Shown here: positions 1 through 6,889 of the stretch, one piece after another
Position numbering within the stretch: position 1 is the stretch's first letter
Layout: each line of letters starts with the position of its first letter
DNA from: CAZEBW01 sp964510205
GTDB taxonomy: Bacteria > Chloroflexota > Anaerolineae > VGOG01
Assembly (NCBI GenBank): GCA_964510205.1
Contig: CAZEBW010000087.1
Coordinates: 1 to 13,955, forward strand
Length of the DNA stretch: 13,955 bases
Direction: 5' to 3'
Notes under the pieces: model-generated
Told to the model about the DNA's origin: nothing
Database searches by the model: none
The model's input: only the letters and a program-made list of their open reading frames with translations
Translations under genes and position numbers: made by a program

Positions 1-734
1 AGGTGGCCCTGCGCGACCCGCTGCCGCCGCTGGGCGACGTGAAAAGCTTTAGCAGCGTGGTCGTCAACGTGCTGAAAAAGATGGGGCTGACCGAGTACGT
101 GCCGGAGGGCATGGGCGGCAAGGCGCTGGCCGCGGCCCAATTGGAAGCCCTGGGCACCAGCGCTGAAGAGATCCGCGGCGCCGGCGGCATGTGGGGCGAG
201 GAGAAACCACTGGAGCCCAAGACCGAGTTCGGCACGCCGTCAGGCAAGATCGAGCTTTATTCGACGGTGTTGGAGGAGAACGGCTACGACCCGCTGCCGC
301 GCTGGGCGGAGCCGCGCGCTGTACTGAACGACTCGTATCCGCTGCACCTGCTCATCTGGCGCAAGCCGTGGGAGCGTATGTCGCAGAGCCAGAATGACCC
401 CATCTTGGCCGAGTTCTGCCCGGAGAACTGCGCCACCATGAACCCCGAGCTGGCCAGGAAGGTGGGCGTCGGCGAAGGCGATTACGTCTGGGTCGAGTCG
501 TCCGTGGGCAAGATCAAGGTGCGGGTCTATCTGACGGCAGGTATCCGCCCCGACTGCGTGGCCGTGGATCACGGCTTCGGCCACTGGAGCCCCGGCTACA
601 GCGTGGCCTACCAGAAAGGCGGCAACGACGGCGACCTGATCCCCAGCCAGACGGTCGCTCAGCAGTTGGAGGCTGGCTGCCCGGCTATGGCGGCCTTCAT
701 GGAAGACGTAGCGATAAAGGTGTATAAAGCGTGA
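1..734 (+). CDS. Molybdopterin-bisPGD oxidoreductase catalytic subunit, C-terminal part (polysulfide/thiosulfate reductase-like)
   Basis: This is the 3' part of a large molybdopterin enzyme; the reading frame is open at the left edge, so the start and the FeS and cofactor-binding domains lie outside the window. What is visible is the end of the core (a TPSGKIELYS motif typical of the family) and then the C-terminal molydopterin dinucleotide-binding domain, with the pattern PLHLL...PENCATMNPELARKVGVGEGD...VESSVGKIKVRV followed by HGFGHWSPGYSVAYQKGGNDGDLI. That last block resembles PsrA/PhsA and related sulfur-compound reductases more than formate dehydrogenases. The enzyme would act outside the membrane and exchange electrons with the FeS and cytochrome b subunits encoded just downstream. 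Its stop codon overlaps the GTG of the chaperone gene by four bases (GTGA), which indicates translational coupling. The family is clear. The substrate (polysulfide, thiosulfate, tetrathionate, arsenic species or formate) cannot be settled from this fragment. Confidence 0.85.
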   Translation, partial: VALRDPLPPLGDVKSFSSVVVNVLKKMGLTEYVPEGMGGKALAAAQLEALGTSAEEIRGAGGMWGEEKPLEPKTEFGTPSGKIELYSTVLEENGYDPLPRWAEPRAVLNDSYPLHLLIWRKPWERMSQSQNDPILAEFCPENCATMNPELARKVGVGEGDYVWVESSVGKIKVRVYLTAGIRPDCVAVDHGFGHWSPGYSVAYQKGGNDGDLIPSQTVAQQLEAGCPAMAAFMEDVAIKVYKA

Positions 735-1396
735 CGGACAACGGGCCGTGGGCGGCAACCGAAGAGGGGCAATGCTGGCTGGCCGGGGTGCGCGGGCTGG
801 CGCGGGGGTTCACCTATCCCGACCGCGGCTGGGTCGCTACCCTGCTGGACAGGCAGTGGCCGGAGGCGCTGGCCAGCGTGCTGGAACCGCTCGGCCTCTC
901 GGCGGAGGGCGTGCGGCAGGCCATCGCGGCGCTGCCCCAGGAGGAAGAGGCGGCGCTGCAGGCCCTGGAGGTGGAACACACCTACCTGTTCATCAACGCC
1001 GTGCCCCACGTGCCAGCCCCGCCCTACGCTTCGGCCTACACGGGCCAGGGATTGCTGATGGGCGAGCCGGCCGAGGCGGCCCTGGTGGCCTACCGTCAGG
1101 CGGGCCTGACCCTGGCTGAGGACTACCGCGACCTGCCCGACCACGTCGCCGCCGAGCTGGAGTTCCTGGCCTGGCTGGGCGAGCAGGCCGTGGCAGCCCA
1201 GGAAAGCGGCAATGAGGAGCAAGCCGGGCTGCGGCTGGCCCAACAGCAGGCCTTCTTGAATCAGCAGGTGCGGCCCTGGCTGCCGAGCTTTTGCCGGCGC
1301 GTGGAGGAGACGGCTCGGTTGCCCTTCTACCGCGAGCTGGCCCGGCTGGCCGAACTGCTCGTGGCCGTTGTCCCTACATCAACGCCATCACGCTAA
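731..1396 (+). CDS. TorD/DmsD-family molybdoenzyme maturation chaperone
   Basis: A 221-residue, largely alpha-helical cytoplasmic protein of the TorD/DmsD/NarJ family. These chaperones bind the twin-arginine leader of a molybdoenzyme catalytic subunit and hold it until cofactor insertion is complete. Family marks are the block around residues 80-103, with EVEHTYLFINA then PPYASAY, and the later DLPDHVAAELEFLAWL (residues 134-149), matching the DHxxxELxFLxxL signature. The GTG start overlaps the stop of the catalytic subunit gene, and the FeS subunit gene starts 21 bases after the stop, so this is the second gene of an A-chaperone-B-C operon. Its client is almost certainly the upstream enzyme. 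The unusual gene order (chaperone between catalytic and FeS subunits) is seen directly. Family assignment is strong; client specificity is inferred from position. Confidence 0.85.
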   Translation: MTDNGPWAATEEGQCWLAGVRGLARGFTYPDRGWVATLLDRQWPEALASVLEPLGLSAEGVRQAIAALPQEEEAALQALEVEHTYLFINAVPHVPAPPYASAYTGQGLLMGEPAEAALVAYRQAGLTLAEDYRDLPDHVAAELEFLAWLGEQAVAAQESGNEEQAGLRLAQQQAFLNQQVRPWLPSFCRRVEETARLPFYRELARLAELLVAVVPTSTPSR

Positions 1397-1417
1397 TTCT
1401 TGGGAGGAAAGAACACT

Positions 1418-2164
1418 ATGGCGAAAGCAATGTTAATAGATACGTCGAACTGTCTGTACTGCAACGCCTGCACTGTGGAGTGCAAGCGAGAGAACAACGT
1501 CGTCGTGGGAAAAGACATCTTCTGGACGAGGATGGATGTCCACGAAGTGGGCCAGTACCCCAACGTGCGCCAGTACTTCATCAAGCGGGCCTGCAACCAT
1601 TGCACTCAGGCGGCCTGCGTGGATGTGTGCCCCACCGGCGCGCTGTATCACCACCCCGATGGCTTTGTGGTCCTGGACCAGGACAAATGCAACGGCTGCG
1701 GCTATTGCACGCAGGCCTGCCCCTTTCACATCCCGCAGTTGAACGTGGCCAACCCGCTGACCGGCGAGGCCAAGTCGAACAAGTGCACCTTTTGCGTGCA
1801 GCGCACGGCCAACGGTGGCGAAACCGCCTGCTCGCTGGCGTGCCCCTTTGGGGCCATCACCTTCGGCGAGCGGGAGGAGTTGATCGCCAAAGGCAAGGAG
1901 CGGGTAGCTGCGCTCCAGGCCAGGAGGATGAGCAAAGCCCGCCTGTACGGTGAGAACGAGATGGGCGGCCTGCACGTCCTCTACGTGCTGGAGGAAGAGC
2001 CCGAGGTCTATGGCTTGCCCAGCCAACCTCAATACCCGACGATGGTCACTCTTTGGCAGAAGGCTGTCCAGCCGTTGGGCGGGATCGCTGTGGGCGCGAC
2101 AGCTTTGGGATTGGTGATCAACTGGCTGATAGCGCGTAAACAGATCAAGGTGGAGGAGGCGTAA
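1418..2164 (+). CDS. 4Fe-4S electron-transfer subunit of the molybdoenzyme complex, membrane-anchored
   Basis: A 248-residue DmsB/FdnH/NrfC-type ferredoxin subunit. Sixteen cysteines form four [4Fe-4S] motifs: C12, C15, C18, C22; C59, C62, C67, C71; C91, C94, C97, C101; and C123, C126, C138, C142 (the CX2CX11CX3C set). The region LYGENEMGGLHVLYVL (residues 177-192) resembles the formate dehydrogenase beta subunit hallmark, and a hydrophobic stretch at about residues 216-238 would be a single membrane anchor, as in FdnH. It carries electrons between the molybdenum site and the heme subunit. I chose the ATG at 1418 because GGGAGGAAAG lies just upstream at good spacing and the protein then starts MAKAMLIDTSNC; an in-frame TTG at 1400 lies before that site. 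The cytochrome gene starts one base after the stop. Confidence 0.92.
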   Translation: MAKAMLIDTSNCLYCNACTVECKRENNVVVGKDIFWTRMDVHEVGQYPNVRQYFIKRACNHCTQAACVDVCPTGALYHHPDGFVVLDQDKCNGCGYCTQACPFHIPQLNVANPLTGEAKSNKCTFCVQRTANGGETACSLACPFGAITFGEREELIAKGKERVAALQARRMSKARLYGENEMGGLHVLYVLEEEPEVYGLPSQPQYPTMVTLWQKAVQPLGGIAVGATALGLVINWLIARKQIKVEEA

Positions 2165-2165
2165 G

Positions 2166-2819
2166 ATGGCTAACAGAAAAGAAATCCTGATGTTCGGCGC
2201 CGGCCAGCGCTTTGTGCACTGGCTGCACACGGCGACCTTTGCCGTGCTGATGCTCACCGGCGTCATGATCTACGTTCCCTGGTTTGGGAACTCGATTGCC
2301 CGAGGGGATGGCGGTCATATAATACGCCTCATCCATCGCGTTGGCGCCATTGGCTTTATGCTGGTGCCCATTCTCTACGTGATCTTCGATTTCGAGGGAC
2401 TGCTGGCTGCGATGAAGCGCATCTTTACCTGGAACAAGGATGACCTGGGCTGGCTAAAAGCTGCCCCGGCCTACTACTTCTTGGGCGACGAGGAGGCCAT
2501 GCCACCCCAGGACAAGTATAACACTGGCCAGAAGCTCTTCTATCTGACGGTGGTCATCTGCATGGTAGGCTTCATCGTCACCGGCCTGATCATGTGGTTT
2601 GGTAAGGGGGGCGTGTCCCCCACCCTGTTCCTGTGGAGTGTGTTCATCCATGACCTGTGCACCATCGTCTATGGGGCGTTTTTCCTGGTGCACTTCGTGC
2701 TTTCGGTGATGCACCCCCTGATGAAAGGCGCGATCAATGGCATGCTCTTCGGCTGGATGCCTGAGGAGTACGTCAAGCACCACCACGCTCGCTATTACGA
2801 AGAACTGACCTCAGAATAG
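2166..2819 (+). CDS. Cytochrome b subunit, formate dehydrogenase gamma / thiosulfate reductase C type
   Basis: A 217-residue integral membrane protein with four predicted helices (about residues 18-38, 55-75, 124-145 and 160-183). It has the signature KYNTGQK (117-123) of the FdnI/FdoI and PhsC family and the C-terminal EEYVKHHHARYYEE tail. Histidines H18, H57, H162 and H176 fall in the same helices and order as the four heme ligands of E. coli FdnI, so two b hemes are expected, which would pass electrons across the membrane to or from the quinone pool. It is the last gene of the molybdoenzyme operon, one base after the FeS subunit stop (TAA, G, ATG), and is followed by a strong hairpin. The family is certain. 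The direction of electron flow (quinone reduction or oxidation) is not visible. Confidence 0.9.
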   Translation: MANRKEILMFGAGQRFVHWLHTATFAVLMLTGVMIYVPWFGNSIARGDGGHIIRLIHRVGAIGFMLVPILYVIFDFEGLLAAMKRIFTWNKDDLGWLKAAPAYYFLGDEEAMPPQDKYNTGQKLFYLTVVICMVGFIVTGLIMWFGKGGVSPTLFLWSVFIHDLCTIVYGAFFLVHFVLSVMHPLMKGAINGMLFGWMPEEYVKHHHARYYEELTSE

Positions 2820-2901
2820 CTCGCACGGACGGTCGGAGGCTGATCCATCCAACTTTGTCCTACCACCCTCTCCCCGGAGGGTTTTAGGAAATCTCTACGA
2901 C

Positions 2902-2936
2902 AGAAGAACTCGACACCAACGGTGTCGAGTTCTTCT
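2902..2936 (+). terminator. Rho-independent terminator after the cytochrome b gene
   Basis: A perfect 16-bp inverted repeat (2902-2917 and 2921-2936) with a three-base loop AAC, followed by TTATT. The right arm ends in a T-rich run (TTCTTC), so the RNA would be a long stem with a U-rich 3' side. It lies 82 bases after the cytochrome b stop and before the next promoter, which is where the operon should end. The arm is A/T-rich at its base and GC-rich near the loop. Confidence 0.85.
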
Positions 2937-3005
2937 TTATTGCAAGTTTTCACGTGCTGGGCACGTTTATCAGCGCGCTGGGCCAGGGGATGAGAAGATG
3001 ACAAG

Positions 3006-3034
3006 TTGCCTTTTGTCCCCTTTTGCTTTATAAT
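3006..3034 (+). promoter_or_regulatory. Sigma-70-like promoter for the molybdenum hydroxylase gene
   Basis: TTGCCT at 3006-3011, a 17-base spacer, and a perfect TATAAT at 3029-3034 in a locally AT-richer stretch. Transcription would start near 3041, giving a leader of about 220 nt before the ATG at 3262. It lies directly after the terminator of the previous operon, which supports separate transcription of the hydroxylase. Confidence 0.7.
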
Positions 3035-3109
3035 TGTCCATAACTTGCTCAAAGAGGATCGTGTGCAACCGTGGAGGAGGGCTTCCCGCGCTGCCTTCCC
3101 GTCCAGAGC

Positions 3110-3257
3110 TCTCCCGGAAAGTCCTTGGGAATGCTCCCAGCCCCCGTCCCCTGTTAGCGAAGCGGCGGCGTCGCCAGCGAAATCACCTCGCGGAAATCGC
3201 CCCGGGGACGGGGCTCAGAGCACTTTCCGGGAGATCTCGTCCAGCGAACGGAGGTGG
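3110..3257 (+). promoter_or_regulatory. Foldable 5' leader of the molybdenum hydroxylase gene (possible cis-regulatory RNA)
   Basis: Two nested inverted repeats are visible. A 13-bp perfect outer stem pairs 3110-3122 with 3222-3234, and a 10-bp perfect inner stem pairs 3142-3151 with 3204-3213. In addition CACCTC at 3184-3189, in the apical part, is complementary to GAGGTG at 3251-3256, which is the Shine-Dalgarno core of the hydroxylase gene. That gives a possible alternative pairing that would hide the ribosome binding site. A molybdenum-cofactor or tungsten-cofactor riboswitch is one reading given the gene downstream, but I cannot match the known Moco motif by eye. It could also be another palindromic repeat of the kind found elsewhere in the window. 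Confidence 0.4.
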
Positions 3258-3261
3258 AAAC

Positions 3262-5472
3262 ATGAGTGCGAGCGTCGTAGGCCAGAGTCTGCCGCGCATT
3301 GACGCCCAAGCTAAGGTCACCGGCCAGGCCAAGTATCCTGGCGATTTCTACATGGAGGGGATGCTCCACGCCAAAGTGTTGTGGAGCGAGCACGCCCACG
3401 CGCGGGTGCTGCGCATTGACACCAGCCAGGCCGAAGCATATCCGGGCGTGGTCGCAGTCCTCACTTACCAAGATGTCCCCGTCAACGAGTACGGCATCAA
3501 CATCAAAGACCAGCCGGTGCTGGTGGCCGAGGGGGGCAAGGTGCGGTGGGTGGGCGACCGCATCGCCATCGTGGTGGCCGAGAGCGAGCGCATCGCCGAG
3601 GCGGCCCGTAAGCTGGTCGAAGTGGACTACCAGCCGCTGCCCGTGGTGGACGACCCACGGGAGGCGATGGGCCCCGATGCGCCCCTGGTCCACCAGGAGA
3701 AGGGCGCTAACGTGTTGGAGCGCTTCAGAATTCGCAAGGGAGACGTAGAAGCCGGCTTTGCCCAGGCCGACGTCATCGTGGAAGGCTACTACGTCACCCC
3801 CTACGTGGAGCACGCTTACCTGCAGCCCGAAGCTGGCCTGGGCTATATTGACGAGGAGGGGCGGGTCGCGGTGGTTGCCGCCGCGCAGTGGGCCCAGGAT
3901 GACCTGCATCAGATCGCCCACATGTTGGATCTGCCCCAAGATCGCGTGCGCGAGATCGTGCCGGCCATCGGCGGGGCCTTTGGCGGGCGGGAGGATATGT
4001 TCATCCAGCACCTCCTGGCTCTGTGTGCCTACCGCTTGCAGCGCCCGGTGAAGATGGTCTTCAGCCGCGAGGAGTCGGTGTGCCGCACCGGCAAGCGCCA
4101 TCCGTTCTACATGCGCCACAGGACGGGAGCCACGCGGGACGGCAAATTGACGGCCACGGAGATCGAGCTCATCTCCGATGCCGGGGCCTACGCCAGCACC
4201 AGCACGGTGGTGATGGCCAACGCCACCACCTTTGCCGCCGGCCCCTACGTGGCGCCCAGCGCCAAAATAGACACGTACACCGTCTATACCAACAACGCCG
4301 TGACCATGGCCATGCGCGGGTTCGGGGCCACCCAGGTTGCAGTGGCCTACGAGCTGCAAATGGACAAGTTGGCCGAGGCTCTGGGCATGGATGCGGTGGA
4401 GTTCCGCCTGAAGAACCTCTTTGAGGATGGCTCCATCGCCGTCACGGGCAATCCCATGCCAACCGGGGTGGGCATCCAAGAGACGTTGCGGCAGGCCGCG
4501 CTGGCCGCCGGCTGGCGCGAGGAGGACGGACACTGGGTGCGGCCGGATTTGCCTGCTGGGGACGGCAAGCTGCGCGGCCTGGGGGTGGCCTGCGCCTATA
4601 AAAACGTGGGGTACAGCATGGGCTTCGACGACAAGTCCACGGCGCTGGTCGAGCTTACCCTGGACGAGGCTGGGCAGGCGGACGGGGCGCTGGTGAAAAT
4701 CGCAGCTTCGGAAGTGGGACAGGGGGTGCACATGGCCCTGGCCCAGATCGCCGCCGAGACGCTGGGGATCGAGGTGGGGAGGGTGAACGTCGCTCTGGTG
4801 GACACGGCGGAGACACCCGACGCCGGAAGCTCCTCCGCCTCCCGCCACGTCTATCTATCCGGCAACGCGGTGATGGCGGCTTGTCGGCAGGCTAAACAGA
4901 AGTGGCACGCGGCCTTGCGAGCCGAGGAGGGCGAGACCCACATCGAGGCCCGCTACACCTTCCACGGCCGCCACGCCAGGCCGACCACGCCGTTCGACCC
5001 TGAGACCGGAGAGTGCGATCCCCACATCAGCTATGGATACGCTACCCAGATCGCCCTGGTGGAAGTGGACGCCGAAACGGGGGAGGTGGGGGTGCTCAAG
5101 CTCTACTCAGCGCACGACGTGGGACGGGCCGTCAATCCCCAAATGATCAAAGGCCAAGTCGGCGGCGGGGTGCACATGGGGCAGGGGTACGCGCTCATGG
5201 AGGAGTACGTCCAGCAGCAGGGAGTGGTCAAGACCCGCAAGTTCAGCGAGTACTTCATCCCCACGGTCTTGGACATGCCTCGCGAGCTGGCGCCCATTAT
5301 CATCGAGGTGCCCGACCCGACGGGCCCGTACGGGGCCACAGGCGTCGGAGAGATGACCACTCTGCCCACCGCCCCGGCCCTACTCTCCGCCATCCACGAT
5401 GCGACAGGGGTATGGATCGAAGAGCTGCCAGCCACGGCGGAGAAGGTGCTGATGGGAATGCGTGAGGGGTGA
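3262..5472 (+). CDS. Xanthine dehydrogenase-family molybdopterin-binding (large) subunit
   Basis: A 736-residue molybdenum hydroxylase large subunit. It opens with the family start VGQSLPRIDAQAKVTGQAKY. The active-site landmarks are present: GGAFGGRE (residues 237-244, with E244 matching bovine Glu802), AMRGFGATQ (R352 and F354 matching Arg912 and Phe914), VGQGVHMALAQIA, and GVGEMTTLPTAPA with E697 as the catalytic base (bovine Glu1261). Such enzymes hydroxylate purines, aldehydes or N-heterocycles using water. Between the VGQGVH region and the late VGRAVNP motif it seems shorter than xanthine dehydrogenases I know, which fits a bacterial subfamily. The ATG at 3262 follows GGAGGTGG at 3250-3257. 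No FAD-binding or 2Fe-2S subunit is encoded beside it, so its electron partner is unknown. Substrate cannot be assigned. The stop codon lies in the tandem repeat at 5469. Confidence 0.9.
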   Translation: MSASVVGQSLPRIDAQAKVTGQAKYPGDFYMEGMLHAKVLWSEHAHARVLRIDTSQAEAYPGVVAVLTYQDVPVNEYGINIKDQPVLVAEGGKVRWVGDRIAIVVAESERIAEAARKLVEVDYQPLPVVDDPREAMGPDAPLVHQEKGANVLERFRIRKGDVEAGFAQADVIVEGYYVTPYVEHAYLQPEAGLGYIDEEGRVAVVAAAQWAQDDLHQIAHMLDLPQDRVREIVPAIGGAFGGREDMFIQHLLALCAYRLQRPVKMVFSREESVCRTGKRHPFYMRHRTGATRDGKLTATEIELISDAGAYASTSTVVMANATTFAAGPYVAPSAKIDTYTVYTNNAVTMAMRGFGATQVAVAYELQMDKLAEALGMDAVEFRLKNLFEDGSIAVTGNPMPTGVGIQETLRQAALAAGWREEDGHWVRPDLPAGDGKLRGLGVACAYKNVGYSMGFDDKSTALVELTLDEAGQADGALVKIAASEVGQGVHMALAQIAAETLGIEVGRVNVALVDTAETPDAGSSSASRHVYLSGNAVMAACRQAKQKWHAALRAEEGETHIEARYTFHGRHARPTTPFDPETGECDPHISYGYATQIALVEVDAETGEVGVLKLYSAHDVGRAVNPQMIKGQVGGGVHMGQGYALMEEYVQQQGVVKTRKFSEYFIPTVLDMPRELAPIIIEVPDPTGPYGATGVGEMTTLPTAPALLSAIHDATGVWIEELPATAEKVLMGMREG

Positions 5473-5514
5473 AGCGTGAAGCGGGAAACGTGAAGCGGGA
5501 AACGTGAAACGTGA
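5469..5514 (+). repeat. Tandem GTGAAGC/GTGAAAC repeat at the end of the hydroxylase gene
   Basis: Units run without gaps: GTGAAGC (5469-5475), GTGAAGCGGGAAAC twice (5476-5489 and 5490-5503), GTGAAAC (5504-5510) and GTGA. The first unit contains the TGA stop (5470-5472) of the hydroxylase gene. The last units form one arm of the inverted repeat at 5500-5550. It is too short and too regular to be a CRISPR array, and there are no spacers. Confidence 0.85.
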
Positions 5515-5550
5515 TGATTCTATGTCGTGCGGGTCTCACGTTTCACGTTT
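5500..5550. terminator. Convergent hairpin between hydroxylase (+) and PAP2 (-) genes
   Basis: A perfect 15-bp inverted repeat, 5500-5514 paired with 5536-5550, with a 21-base loop. The plus-strand product ends in CGTTTTAC, a short T run. The site lies where two genes converge, 28 bases after the plus-strand stop, and its right arm touches the TAA stop of the PAP2 gene. It most likely ends transcription from both sides. It is built from the same short unit as the adjacent tandem repeat. Confidence 0.65.
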
Positions 5551-6107
5551 TACTGTATGGAGACGATGACCCAAGAGGTGAGAAAGCCCACGACCAGCCC
5601 TGCGGCGACATCGGAGAGGTAGTGGATGCCCAGGGCTACGCGACAGAGGGCGACGAAGAGGGCTGAGGCGTAGAAGATCACGGCCTGCCCTGATCCCCGC
5701 CCAAGGGCCCAGTCGGGAAACTGGTGGCTGAAAACCAGGGCCAGGCAGGCGGCCCGCGCGGCGTGCCCGGAGGGAAAGGAATAGCGATCGTATTTGATCG
5801 AGTAGAAGCCGGCCGTCTCTCGTGGCCGGCGGCGTCTCATCAGGAGCTTGAGAGCAGCAGTTACGCCCCCGGCCGCGATGACGGGCACGGCGGCGCGCAG
5901 GACGAAGCGCTTGGTGGCTTCGTTGCCCAGTCCGAAGGCTAGACCGGCGATGATAAACCACAGAAGCCCATCCCCCAGATGAGCCCCCACAACCGCAATG
6001 CTCCGCCGCCGCTTCGCCTCTTGGCCGAGGGTCAGGCGGTCGCTCAAGCCACGGTCCAGAGCCGCCAGCCGGTTCAGACGCTCACTCCATCCGCTGGGCA
6101 GACTCAT
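5550..6107 (-). CDS. PAP2-family membrane phosphatase
   Basis: A 185-residue membrane protein of the PAP2/phosphatidate phosphatase superfamily. All three catalytic motifs are present: KLLMRRRRP (K87, R94, P95), FPSGHAAR (PSGH at 112-115, with H115 as acid/base) and CRVALGIHYLSD (R156, H162 nucleophile, D166). The usual serine before the third-motif arginine is a cysteine here, a position outside the catalytic core. Hydrophobic stretches lie at about 38-60, 72-90, 118-132, 142-160 and 164-183. The enzyme would remove a phosphate from a lipid phosphate such as phosphatidate, a lysolipid phosphate or an isoprenyl pyrophosphate at the membrane. Its ATG overlaps the TGA of the nucleotidyltransferase gene by four bases, so it is translationally coupled and is the last gene of the minus-strand lipid operon. 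Confidence 0.88.
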   Translation of the reverse strand: MSLPSGWSERLNRLAALDRGLSDRLTLGQEAKRRRSIAVVGAHLGDGLLWFIIAGLAFGLGNEATKRFVLRAAVPVIAAGGVTAALKLLMRRRRPRETAGFYSIKYDRYSFPSGHAARAACLALVFSHQFPDWALGRGSGQAVIFYASALFVALCRVALGIHYLSDVAAGLVVGFLTSWVIVSIQ

Positions 6108-6889
6108 GCCGACCTGCCTTCGAGGACGGCCCGCACGATGTCCAGTTGGTGCGCCTTGTCCACGTCCATGCCCATTTCGGGATAGGGGGCGATGATGGCT
6201 CTCCCCTGGCAGTTCAGGGCTCGGCTGGCCGCCCGTTCCGCATCGGCGATGCTGAGCCTTCTACAAGCAAATTTGATCAGTGTACCCCAGCCGAGCAGCC
6301 TGACCTGCTGCCAGATATTCTTGCGGAATCCCATGGCTTGGCGAGCCAGGGGCAGGTTGGCCCGCACAGCGGAGACCTTGACCATATTGATGTCGCCGCC
6401 GGCGAAAGAGCCGCCGCGCAAAGGCACGAAGCTCCTCCTTGATCCGGGGAAACGAGCCTCGATGGTTGATTTCTCCACGATAGTGTAGTACAAATCGTGG
6501 TCGGTTTCCAGACAGGTGTCAATGAAATCGTCCACCATCTTGGTGGTCAGAAGGGGGATGTCAGCCGAACTGACGATCACTCGTTTCGCTTCAGGGTCAA
6601 CTTCCGTCACCCGTTCTATGCCAGCCACGATGTTATCCAGCATGTTCCCCGCTTCTGCCACGTACTCTACAGGCGCTGCGAACTCTACTCCGTCCTCAGG
6701 CCCCAGTCCAACGACGAAGGTGCGCTCTACCCGCGATGAACCGGCGATGGCCTCTGCCACGTAACGCACCATCTGCTTGCCGGCGATTTTGATCAGCGAT
6801 TTCTTCCGCGCCTGGGCGCACTCGGATAGGGGATCGGCTTCGTCGAGCACTCCACCGGCTAGAATAACGGCGTCAAACCTCTCTTCCAT
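6104..6889 (-). CDS. MobA-like NTP transferase domain protein (lipid head-group or sugar-alcohol nucleotidyltransferase candidate)
   Basis: A 261-residue protein with a Rossmann-type nucleotidyltransferase fold. The N-terminal loop is VILAGGVLDEADPLSECAQARKKSLIKIAGK (LAGG at 10-13, conserved lysine in the ARKKSLIKIAGK segment), and the metal-site aspartate is D110 in IVSSADIPLLT. A later FAGGDINMVKV and a terminal GMDVDKAHQLDIVRAVL block are also seen in related enzymes. It would join an NTP to a phosphorylated alcohol or sugar. It starts with zero gap after the lipid kinase stop and overlaps the PAP2 gene, so it is best read as a lipid-pathway enzyme, perhaps making a CDP-activated head group. 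A molybdenum cofactor nucleotidyltransferase (MobA/MocA) was considered because of the molybdoenzymes nearby, but the protein is longer and is embedded in a lipid operon. The substrate is not known. Confidence 0.75.
   Translation of the reverse strand: MEERFDAVILAGGVLDEADPLSECAQARKKSLIKIAGKQMVRYVAEAIAGSSRVERTFVVGLGPEDGVEFAAPVEYVAEAGNMLDNIVAGIERVTEVDPEAKRVIVSSADIPLLTTKMVDDFIDTCLETDHDLYYTIVEKSTIEARFPGSRRSFVPLRGGSFAGGDINMVKVSAVRANLPLARQAMGFRKNIWQQVRLLGWGTLIKFACRRLSIADAERAASRALNCQGRAIIAPYPEMGMDVDKAHQLDIVRAVLEGRSA

Larger units (their letters stand above)
2820..3261 (+). other. Non-coding region between the two molybdoenzyme units
   Basis: A 442-base gap without a convincing gene. In order it holds a weak hairpin (CCCTC at 2866-2870 with GAGGG at 2877-2881, then TTTT), the strong terminator at 2902-2936, a promoter at 3006-3034 and a leader that can fold between about 3041 and 3261. 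The frame of the downstream hydroxylase stays open back to 3034, but that stretch overlaps the promoter -10 box, encodes an arginine-rich sequence with no family resemblance, and lies before the clear ribosome binding site at 3250. I therefore treat it as leader, not protein. Confidence 0.7.

Noticed and set aside
3034..3261. N-terminal extension of the molybdenum hydroxylase frame back to 3034
   Set aside because: The frame is open, but it begins at the promoter -10 box, encodes arginine-rich sequence without family likeness, and a good ribosome binding site precedes the ATG at 3262 where the family N-terminus starts.
3154..4848. Long open frame on the minus strand opposite the hydroxylase gene
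   Set aside because: It is a mirror of a GC-rich coding gene: His/Gly/Val-rich, no motif, no ribosome site, while the plus strand has a complete enzyme with active-site residues.
5469..5514. CRISPR-like array
   Set aside because: Short units of 7 and 14 bases in direct tandem with no spacers; it is a simple tandem repeat.
6104..6889. MobA/MocA molybdenum cofactor nucleotidyltransferase serving the nearby molybdoenzymes
   Set aside because: The fold fits, but the protein is longer than those enzymes, is on the other strand and is tightly coupled to a lipid kinase and a PAP2 phosphatase. A lipid role is more likely, though not proven.
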